This document shows, in pieces, positions 58,154 through 64,000 of a stretch of DNA of 64,000 bases (positions within the stretch are counted from its first letter, which is position 1; every line of letters begins with the position of its first letter). The position numbers and the translations under genes were made by a program. The stretch comes from Bacteroidia bacterium (GTDB lineage: Bacteria; Bacteroidota; Bacteroidia; Palsa-965): positions 23,749 to 87,748 of the forward strand of contig JALONL010000021.1 of assembly GCA_025454955.1 (NCBI GenBank), in the 5' to 3' direction. Below the pieces are notes generated by a model, which did no database searches, was not told where the DNA came from, and was given only the letters and a program-made list of their open reading frames with translations.

Positions 58154-60049
58154 TCAGTAAGCCCGCACGTTTTTGCCTTCCATGTAGTTCATAAATGCGC
58201 GGTTCACTACGCGGTTGCCGCCGGGCGTGGGATAATCACCGGTGAAATACCAGTCGCCGGTATGTCCCGGACAGGCGTTGTGCAGGCCTTCGATAGACTG
58301 GAAGATGATTTCAATTTCGGCGTTTACTCCGGCCGGAGTGAGGAGTTCGGAGATTTTTGCCGAGATTTCATCGGCCGTAAACGGGCGGTAAATTTCTTTC
58401 ACCACGTTTATAATCTGATCGTCGGGCAAATCTTCCTGCGCCTTGGCTTTTTCATACACTTCATCCAGCAGGTTTTCGCGGAACGACTGACGAAGCAGTT
58501 CCACCGCCGCCTGAAAGGCAATAAAATCGCCCAATTTGGCCATGTCTATGCCGTAGCAGTCGGGGTAACGGATTTGCGGAGCCGAGGAAACAATTACAAT
58601 TTTCTTTGGCTTGAGGCGGTCGAGGATTTTAATGATGCTGTGCTTGAGTGTGGTTCCGCGCACAATCGAATCGTCGAGCACCACAAGGTTGTCGCCGGGC
58701 TTTACAATGCCGTAGGTGGTATCATATACATGCGCCACCATGTCATCGCGCTGGCGGTCGCTGGTAATGAAGGTGCGAAGTTTGGCATCCTTGAGGGCAA
58801 TTTTTTCAATGCGCGGCTGCATGGAAAGAATCTCCGAGAGTTCGGGCTCGGCCACATTTTTAAGCGAGAGAATTTTGTGGCGTTTTACCGTGTTCAGGTA
58901 GTGATGAAGTCCGTCAACCAATCCGTAAAACGCAATTTCGGCGGTGTTGGGAATGAATGAGAAAACGGTTTTTTTCAAGTCATAACCTACCGTTTTCAGC
59001 ACTTTATCGGTAAGCTGGTGGCCGAGGTTTTTGCGTTCGGTGTAAACATCGCGGTCGCTTCCGCGCGAGAAGTAAATGCGTTCAAACGAGCACGATTTTT
59101 TCTCGCGGGGAGTGCGCACCTGTTTCTCGGCGTAGGTGCCGTTTTTCTTAATTACCAGCGCATGGCCGGGCTTGAGTTCGTTTATGCTTTCGATGGGTAC
59201 GTTGAACGCAGTTTGAATTTGCGGACGCTCCGAAGTCACCACCACCACTTCTTCATCGGCATACCAGAACGCCGGACGAATACCGTTCGGATCGCGCAGT
59301 ACAAAAGCATCACCGTGACCGAGCATTCCGGCCATGGTGTAGCCGCCGTCCCATTTCTTGCCCGCATCTTTCAGTATTTTCTGAATGTCGATATGCTCGG
59401 CAATGAGTCCGGTAATTTCTTCGTTGCTGTGGCCCTGGCGCTTAAACTGCTGGAAAAGTCCTTCCACTTCGCGGTCGAGGAAGTGGCCAATTTTTTCCAT
59501 TACGGTTACGGTATCGGCCTTTTCTTTGGGATGCTGGCCCAGTTCTACCAAATGGTGAAAGAGTTCATCCACATTGGTAAGGTTGAAATTGCCGGCCACT
59601 ACCAGATTGCGGGTAATCCAGTTATTCTGACGCAAAAACGGGTGGCAGTTTTCCACGCTGTTTCCGCCATAAGTGCCGTAGCGCAGGTGCCCCAGAAGCA
59701 GTTCGCCGCTAAAGGCCACGTTTCTTTTGAGCCAGGTGGCATCGTTTATTTTATCGGGATGCTCGCGATGGGCGTGCTCAAACTTGGCATTTATCTTGCC
59801 GAAAATTTCTTTAATCGCAGCCGGATCGGTAGAGCGGTAGCGGCTAATGTAGCGCGTACCCGGCGGCACATCAAACTTTATGGTAGCCACACCCGCACCG
59901 TCCTGGCCGCGGTTGTGCTGCTTTTCCATAAGCAGATACAGCTTGTTTAGCCCGTACATGGGCGTGCCGTATTTGTCGATGTAATACTGGTAGGGTTTAA
60001 GCAGGCGGATAAGAGCTATGCCGCACTCGTGTTTGATCTGATCGCTCAT
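58154..60049 (-). CDS. purF: Amidophosphoribosyltransferase (class II glutamine amidotransferase)
   Basis: A 631-residue enzyme of the first step of purine synthesis, which makes phosphoribosylamine from PRPP and glutamine. After a short propeptide (MSDQIKHE), Cys9 in ECGIALIRLL becomes the N-terminal nucleophile. The glutaminase domain shows MEKQHNRGQDGAGVATI and RYGTYGGNSVENCHPF. The phosphoribosyl-transferase domain carries the PRPP loop NLVVLDDSIVRGTTLKHS. The protein is longer than E. coli PurF (about 505 residues), as seen in a Bacteroidota subgroup. A second, standard-length paralogue elsewhere in the genome is possible. The -7 element TACCTTTGC lies at 60088-60096. Confidence 0.9.
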   Translation of the reverse strand: MSDQIKHECGIALIRLLKPYQYYIDKYGTPMYGLNKLYLLMEKQHNRGQDGAGVATIKFDVPPGTRYISRYRSTDPAAIKEIFGKINAKFEHAHREHPDKINDATWLKRNVAFSGELLLGHLRYGTYGGNSVENCHPFLRQNNWITRNLVVAGNFNLTNVDELFHHLVELGQHPKEKADTVTVMEKIGHFLDREVEGLFQQFKRQGHSNEEITGLIAEHIDIQKILKDAGKKWDGGYTMAGMLGHGDAFVLRDPNGIRPAFWYADEEVVVVTSERPQIQTAFNVPIESINELKPGHALVIKKNGTYAEKQVRTPREKKSCSFERIYFSRGSDRDVYTERKNLGHQLTDKVLKTVGYDLKKTVFSFIPNTAEIAFYGLVDGLHHYLNTVKRHKILSLKNVAEPELSEILSMQPRIEKIALKDAKLRTFITSDRQRDDMVAHVYDTTYGIVKPGDNLVVLDDSIVRGTTLKHSIIKILDRLKPKKIVIVSSAPQIRYPDCYGIDMAKLGDFIAFQAAVELLRQSFRENLLDEVYEKAKAQEDLPDDQIINVVKEIYRPFTADEISAKISELLTPAGVNAEIEIIFQSIEGLHNACPGHTGDWYFTGDYPTPGGNRVVNRAFMNYMEGKNVRAY

Positions 60050-60087
60050 GGCGCTTTACCTTGTTGTTTCTGATGTTACAAGGAAGT

Positions 60088-60096
60088 GCAAAGGTA
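60088..60096 (-). promoter_or_regulatory. Promoter -7 element of the purF-type gene
   Basis: The minus strand reads TACCTTTGC, 38 bases before the ATG. Confidence 0.65.
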
Positions 60097-60173
60097 CGGT
60101 TTTTATGCGGGATGTGGTTAATGTAGATTAAGTTGTGATTGGGCCGATAATTGACATCGGCTGCGGCATTTTG

Positions 60174-60181
60174 TACATTTG
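60174..60181 (+). promoter_or_regulatory. Promoter of the RelBE/ParDE-like pair
   Basis: TACATTTG is the -7 element. TTG at 60151-60153, 20 bases upstream, fits the -33 element. The antitoxin ATG is 22 bases downstream. Confidence 0.65.
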
Positions 60182-60203
60182 TAATGTCCTAAATTTTACG
60201 TAC

Positions 60204-60431
60204 ATGTCACAGGCACTGTTGAAAGCAAAAATTATTGCGGCGGTTGAAGCAACCAGTAATTCGCATATTCTTGAAGCAATCGACGACCTGTTGAAGAAGT
60301 TTACACATTCTTCTGAAGATTCAATTGATCTTGTTCAGTATAACAAAGAAATTGACAAAGCCCTTGATGCAGTTGCAAAAGGAGAATTTACGGATAATGA
60401 AACTGTCCGTAAACGATTCCTTAAAGAGTGA
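60204..60431 (+). CDS. Antitoxin of a RelBE/ParDE-like pair
   Basis: A 75-residue protein, mostly helical: SQALLKAKIIAAVEATSNSHILEAIDDLLKKF, then a charged tail with DKALDAVAKGEFTDNETVRKRF. It matches small Bacteroidota antitoxins that precede RelE/ParE toxins. The usual N-terminal DNA-binding fold is not obvious. The ATG at 60204 was chosen from the promoter spacing. It overlaps the toxin gene by 4 bases (GTGA). Confidence 0.75.
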   Translation: MSQALLKAKIIAAVEATSNSHILEAIDDLLKKFTHSSEDSIDLVQYNKEIDKALDAVAKGEFTDNETVRKRFLKE

Positions 60432-60727
60432 AACGAAAAATAATCTGGTCACCCCCTGCCATTGATCAGTTGTCTGAAATTCATTTCTATTATCAGACCA
60501 GATCTTCTGCATATTCAGCGTCTTTAATGAAGAAAATTTTTGATCTTCTCGAAAAGATTGCGGAATATCCCTTTGCATTTATGAACGATCCTTATCGGAT
60601 TAACAACGACGGATCATTCAGATATGTGCTGCTGGATCGTTTGCATTTTAGTTATAAAGTAACTAATCTGTATATTATCATTCTCAGGGTAAGGCACGCA
60701 AGCGGAGAACCATTGTGGCATGATTGA
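60428..60727 (+). CDS. RelE/ParE-superfamily toxin
   Basis: A 99-residue toxin-fold protein: IIWSPPAIDQLSEIHFYY (helix 1), YSASLMKKIFDLLEKIAEYPF (helix 2), then FRYVLLDRLHFSYKVTNLYIIILRVRHASGEPLWHD. The end HASGEPLW is typical of ParE/RelE-type toxins. Targets differ within the superfamily (mRNA on ribosomes or DNA gyrase), and the sequence does not decide which. It starts at a GTG within the antitoxin stop. The pair is more AT-rich than the neighbouring genes. Confidence 0.87.
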   Translation: MKRKIIWSPPAIDQLSEIHFYYQTRSSAYSASLMKKIFDLLEKIAEYPFAFMNDPYRINNDGSFRYVLLDRLHFSYKVTNLYIIILRVRHASGEPLWHD

Positions 60728-60771
60728 TTTATTTAGTCGCTCAAATCATTAAATTCTCCACCTTTGTAGCC

Positions 60772-61794
60772 ATGGCGCATTACTTCACCATCGACATCCA
60801 CACCCACATTCTCCCCGAGCACATTCCCAACTGGAAAGAAAAATTCGGATACGGCGGTTTTATACAACTCGACCATTACAAGCCCTGCTGCGCGCGTATG
60901 CTGCGCGACGATGGCAAGTTTTTCCGCGATATCGAAGACAACTGCTGGAGCGCCGAAACCCGTATGCGCGAAAGCGATGAGCAGATGGTCGATGTACAGG
61001 TGCTTTCTACCGTGCCGGTCATGTTCAGCTACTGGGCCAAACCCGAAGACTGCCTCGAATTGTCGAAGTTTCTCAACGATCATATCGCCGAAATTGTAAC
61101 GCGCTATCCCAAACGCTTTGTCGGTCTCGGCACCATACCCATGCAGCATACCGAATATGCCATACAGGAATTGCGGCGCTGCAAGGAAATCGGTTTGCGC
61201 GGCATTCAGATTGGCACCAACGTAAACCAGCTCAATCTCAACGAGCCGCAGTTTCACGAAATTTTCGCCGCCTGCCAGGAGCTTGACATGGCCGTATTCA
61301 TCCACCCCTGGGAAATGATGGGCGAGGCCGACATGCCCCGCTACTGGCTCCCCTGGCTCGTAGGAATGCCCGCCGAAACAACGCGCGCCATCTGCTCCAT
61401 GATGTTTGGCGGCGTATTCGAAAAACTCCCCACGCTGCGTGTGGCTTTTGCCCACGGCGGCGGCTCGTTCCCGGCCACACTCGGTCGCATACAACACGGT
61501 TTCGACTGCCGCCCCGATCTGGTAGCCGTTGACAATCCCGTGCCGCCCCGCAGCTATCCCGGCCGCTTCTGGATCGACAGCCTCGTACACGACCCTAAAG
61601 TACTCGAACTCGTAGTCGAACAATTCGGCCAAAACCGGGTAGCTCTCGGCAGCGACTATCCCTTCCCCCTCGGCGAAAACCGCCCCGGCGAACTCATCCG
61701 CCAAATGCCCTGGAGCGACGAAAAGAAAAACATGCTCCTCCACGGCGCCGCACTGGAATGGCTCGGCATCGACAAAAGCATTTTCGAAAAATAG
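60772..61794 (+). CDS. 2-amino-3-carboxymuconate-6-semialdehyde decarboxylase
   Basis: A 340-residue amidohydrolase-fold, metal-dependent decarboxylase of the kynurenine route of tryptophan degradation. It converts ACMS, made by 3-hydroxyanthranilate dioxygenase, to 2-aminomuconate semialdehyde and so diverts it from NAD synthesis. Metal ligands begin with H10 and H12 in DIHTHILPEHIPNW. Further landmarks are FIHPWEMMGEADMPRYWLPWLVGMPAETT, FAHGGGSFPATLGR and GSDYPFPLGE. The ATG at 60772 lies 4 bases after a -7-like CACCTTTGT. The dioxygenase gene lies 0.4 kb downstream on the other strand. Confidence 0.93.
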   Translation: MAHYFTIDIHTHILPEHIPNWKEKFGYGGFIQLDHYKPCCARMLRDDGKFFRDIEDNCWSAETRMRESDEQMVDVQVLSTVPVMFSYWAKPEDCLELSKFLNDHIAEIVTRYPKRFVGLGTIPMQHTEYAIQELRRCKEIGLRGIQIGTNVNQLNLNEPQFHEIFAACQELDMAVFIHPWEMMGEADMPRYWLPWLVGMPAETTRAICSMMFGGVFEKLPTLRVAFAHGGGSFPATLGRIQHGFDCRPDLVAVDNPVPPRSYPGRFWIDSLVHDPKVLELVVEQFGQNRVALGSDYPFPLGENRPGELIRQMPWSDEKKNMLLHGAALEWLGIDKSIFEK

Positions 61795-61885
61795 CAAATA
61801 CGAAAGTCATCCCGACAGAGAGAGCAGTACGACATACTCACAAGCATCTCATACGAAGCATCCCGGGCAAAGTACTTCCGCCACA

Positions 61886-62001
61886 CATCTCACGCCAAGC
61901 ATCGGGCCACACATCTCACGCCAAGCATCGGGCCACGCATCTCACGCCAAGCATCGGGCCACGCATCTCACGTCACGCATCGGGTCACGCATCTCACGCA
62001 A
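61886..62001 (+). repeat. 26-bp tandem repeat, about 4.5 copies
   Basis: The unit CATCTCACGCCAAGCATCGG-GCCACR repeats at 61886, 61912, 61938, 61964 (degenerate) and 61990 (partial). It lies in the 416-base gap after the ACMSD gene. Confidence 0.85.
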
Positions 62002-62036
62002 AGCCGTGAGCCCACCCCGATTCCCGATTCCCGTAA

Positions 62037-62056
62037 GGGCGCGAGGCATCGCGCCC
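62037..62056. repeat. GC-rich hairpin
   Basis: GGGCGCGA-GGCA-TCGCGCCC is a perfect 8-bp stem with a 4-base loop. Confidence 0.7.
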
Positions 62057-62068
62057 CACCGCCATGCC

Positions 62069-62093
62069 CTATGAGACGCGCAGCGTCTCATAG
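62069..62093. repeat. Perfect 11-bp hairpin
   Basis: CTATGAGACGC-GCA-GCGTCTCATAG, directly upstream of the AGCAGAC repeat tract. Confidence 0.75.
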
Positions 62094-62201
62094 CAGACAG
62101 CAGACAGCAGACAGCAGACAGCAGACAGCAGATGCAGACAGCAGATGCAGACAGCAGATGCAGACAGCAGACAGCAGATGCAGACAGCAGATGCAGACAG
62201 C
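62092..62201 (+). repeat. AGCAGAC / AGATGCAGACAGC microsatellite-like tract
   Basis: About 110 bases made of 7-bp AGCAGAC units, passing into 13-bp AGATGCAGACAGC units with AGCAGAC units interspersed. It ends 10 bases before the stop codon of the minus-strand dioxygenase gene. Length changes here could alter the 3' end of that message. It may be polymorphic between strains. Confidence 0.85.
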
Positions 62202-62210
62202 CGATACCCC

Positions 62211-62732
62211 TCAGCTCACCACCGCCGGCGGCTCCATCACAAAACCACAAGCCTTGCAAGTACGCAACTCCTCACTCCCATAAAACCTCGCAAACACCCC
62301 CTGAAACTGATTGGCAATATCAGTAAGCGTAAAATACTCCTCATACAGCTTGCTATTGCATTTCTCGCAAAACCAAAGCAACCCGTCTTTCTCCCCCTCA
62401 CGGCGCTTTCGTTCCATCACCAGCCCCACCGTATTCGGCCCGCGCATCGGGTTGTGCGGCACACGCGGAGGCAGCAGAAAAATATCCCCTTCGCGTATAG
62501 GCACATCCACCGCCTTGCCATCTTCCTGTATGCGCACGGTTACATTTCCCTCAAGCTGATAAAAAAACTCCTCGCTTTCGTTGTAATGAAAATCCTTGCG
62601 CGAATTCGGGCCGCCCACCACCATCACAATAAACTCCGCGTCTTTGTAAACCACTTTGTTGTTTACCGGCGGCTTAAGCAGGTGGCGGTTTTCCTCTATC
62701 CAGGTTTTGAAGTTAAACGGACGTGTAATCAT
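62211..62732 (-). CDS. 3-hydroxyanthranilate 3,4-dioxygenase
   Basis: A 173-residue cupin-fold non-haem iron dioxygenase that opens the ring of 3-hydroxyanthranilate to give ACMS. The iron ligands are H49, E55 and H93 (KDFHYNESEEFFYQ and RVPHNPMRG). The bacterial-type second metal site is complete: C122 and C125 (WFCEKCN) with C159 and C162 (RTCKACG). The start at 62732 (MITRPFNFKTWIEENRHLLKPP) fits the family. An ATG at 62765 would add 11 residues and lies nearer a -7-like TAACTTTAC at 62789-62797. It works just before ACMSD in the pathway. Confidence 0.94.
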   Translation of the reverse strand: MITRPFNFKTWIEENRHLLKPPVNNKVVYKDAEFIVMVVGGPNSRKDFHYNESEEFFYQLEGNVTVRIQEDGKAVDVPIREGDIFLLPPRVPHNPMRGPNTVGLVMERKRREGEKDGLLWFCEKCNSKLYEEYFTLTDIANQFQGVFARFYGSEELRTCKACGFVMEPPAVVS

Positions 62733-63065
62733 AGTTGCTTGCGTGTTTGATGCAATGTCGGTCATGCAATAAAGAATGCTGATGTGTGGTAAAGTTAAGT
62801 AATTCACGCAATGAACTTATTGACCACTATCAGTACCCCAAAACCCCGCACAAAAAAAGTGCGCCACCACACAAAACGAAAGGTGAAAATAATACGGGGC
62901 AGCACCCGCAGCGCAATAAACAACCGCTTGGCTCCCGCTTTCGCTAATACAAGGTAAAGCGCTCAATCGGGGCCAGAAAATCAAACCACCTGTGCATCAA
63001 ATTACCAGTGCCCGGCAATTTACACACCGCCTCCGGCGGCCGCCGTTTTCCGGTATCTTTGCCGC
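62733..63065. other. Divergent intergenic region between dioxygenase and SDR genes
   Basis: It holds the promoters of both flanking genes: the minus-strand TAACTTTAC at 62789-62797 and the plus-strand TATCTTTGC at 63054-63062. No coding frame or strong hairpin was seen in between. Confidence 0.5.
63054..63062 (+). promoter_or_regulatory. Promoter -7 element of the SDR gene
   Basis: TATCTTTGC ends 3 bases before the ATG, a leaderless arrangement. Confidence 0.72.
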
Positions 63066-63848
63066 ATGAATCTCGATCTTACCGGAAAAACAGCATTGGT
63101 GTGCGGCAGCACGCAGGGCATTGGCCGTGCGGCAGCGCACGAACTGGCATTGTTGGGCGCAAACATTGTGCTCATGGCGCGCAACGAAGAAAGTTTGCGC
63201 CAAACCCTGGCCACGCTTCCCGGCACCGGCAGTCATAGTTTTCTCGTGGCCGATTTTTCGCAGCCTGCGCAGGTAGGTGCCGCGGCGCAGCAGTATGTGG
63301 CTGCCGGTCATACCATTCACATTCTCGTAAACAACACCGGCGGCCCTCCCGGCGGCCCCATTACCGATGCCACAACTGAGGCATTTCTCAGCGCATTTCA
63401 GTCGCACCTGCTTTGCAACCATTTGCTGGCGCAGGCCGTGCTGCCGGGCATGAAAGCTGCGGGCTACGGACGCATCATCAATATTATTTCCACCTCTGTA
63501 AAACAGCCGCTCAAAGGATTGGGCGTATCAAACACCATACGCGCCGCCGTGGGCAACTGGGCCAAAACCCTCTCGCTCGAAGTAGCCGCGCAAGGCATTA
63601 CAGTAAACAACGTATTGCCCGGAGCCACCGCCACACAACGCCTCCACAGCATTATCGACGCCAAACAGCAAAAAACCGGCCGCCCGGCCGAAGAACTTGA
63701 AGCCGAAATGCTGCACGAAATACCCGCCGCCCGCTTCGCACAGCCCGAAGAAGTGGCCGCTGCAGTAGCTTTCCTCGCCACACCCGCTGCCGCTTATATA
63801 AATGGCATCAATGTGCCGGTAGATGGCGGCCGAACCGGCTCGCTGTAA
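63066..63848 (+). CDS. Short-chain dehydrogenase/reductase, atypical active site
   Basis: A 260-residue Rossmann-fold SDR. The cofactor motif GSTQGIGRAAAHELALLGA is at residues 14-32. The substrate-side segments NNTGGPPGGPITDA and IINIISTSVKQPLKGLGVSNTIRAAVGNWAKTLSLE follow. In classical SDRs the catalytic YxxxK falls in the last segment. Here the tyrosine position holds a non-Tyr residue (SNTIRAAVGNWAK), matching a known SDR subgroup related to beta-ketoacyl reductases but without the standard tetrad. Its location next to the 3-hydroxyanthranilate dioxygenase suggests a role in the kynurenine cluster; the reaction is unknown. Confidence 0.87.
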   Translation: MNLDLTGKTALVCGSTQGIGRAAAHELALLGANIVLMARNEESLRQTLATLPGTGSHSFLVADFSQPAQVGAAAQQYVAAGHTIHILVNNTGGPPGGPITDATTEAFLSAFQSHLLCNHLLAQAVLPGMKAAGYGRIINIISTSVKQPLKGLGVSNTIRAAVGNWAKTLSLEVAAQGITVNNVLPGATATQRLHSIIDAKQQKTGRPAEELEAEMLHEIPAARFAQPEEVAAAVAFLATPAAAYINGINVPVDGGRTGSL

Positions 63849-64000
63849 TTACTTCTGAAAAAACAAAATATAATATCTGAGCTCAATTCTCCGAGGTCTT
63901 CAAGACCCTTTAGTTTGTATTTCACTAAAACTCTACCTTAACTCCATAAAATTTCCGCAAGAAACAGGGTGAATCATTTGAAGACCAAGGCTCAAGACCT
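63849..64000. other. End of window, no feature seen
   Basis: The 152 bases after the SDR gene contain no recognisable gene start, hairpin or repeat. Confidence 0.4.

Noticed and set aside
61886..62201. Possible CRISPR array or coding tandem repeat
   Set aside because: The 26-bp units are directly adjacent with no spacers, and the AGCAGAC tract is a simple repeat; the frames across it have no start context or domain.

Overview
The window looks like chromosomal DNA from a free-living, respiring member of the phylum Bacteroidota. Four signs point there: secreted proteins ending in type IX secretion (T9SS) sorting domains together with a PorP/SprF-type protein; the promoter -7 element TAnnTTTGC close in front of many start codons; LytS/LytTR two-component systems with beta-propeller sensors; and Bacteroidota-style suf, sdhCAB and fabF-rnc gene orders. 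No tRNA, rRNA, prophage, transposase or CRISPR array was seen.

Layout. 0-2.4 kb: end of fabF, rnc, then an ECF sigma factor overlapping a membrane protein with anti-sigma-like layout. 2.7-9.0 kb: three paralogous fibre-like secreted proteins (peptidase S74 chaperone domain plus T9SS sorting domain). 9.1-14.4 kb: a PorP/SprF-family protein, uvrC, a higBA toxin-antitoxin pair and lysS. 14.5-24 kb (minus strand): an SCO1-like protein, a MORN-repeat protein, a four-gene cluster ending with a quinone oxidoreductase and starting with corA, rsmI, and a LytTR regulator with its propeller histidine kinase. 24-30 kb: a glycine-rich T9SS cargo and sdhCAB. 30-34 kb: two GIDE-domain membrane proteins, a Xaa-Pro aminopeptidase and an alpha/beta hydrolase.

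34-42 kb is the least ordinary part. It holds a 180-bp tandem repeat built from small hairpins, a 48-residue membrane protein, a T9SS cargo, and a second LytTR/propeller-kinase system. Among these lie four hairpins whose stems vary but whose tip always carries GGGGATGT. 42-48 kb: a helical protein, thiL, a DUF2071-like protein and an AbiE-type pair with a repeated putative operator. 47.8-54.5 kb: sufA-B-C-D-S-E-T and a DUF2480 gene. 54.6-60 kb: an AraC regulator, an outer-membrane protein, a secreted lysyl-oxidase-like T9SS protein and a purF-type amidotransferase. 60-64 kb: a ParDE/RelBE-like pair and part of a kynurenine (tryptophan) degradation cluster (ACMSD, 3-hydroxyanthranilate dioxygenase, an SDR), interrupted by tandem repeats.

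The points most worth following up are: (1) the GGGGATGT hairpin family; (2) a PorP-like peptide in the predicted periplasmic tail of the anti-sigma-like protein, with 20 identical bases shared with the PorP gene 7 kb away; (3) self-cleaving S74 fibre domains placed just before T9SS anchors; and (4) a T9SS-secreted lysyl oxidase that keeps both the copper ligands and the Lys/Tyr cofactor residues.
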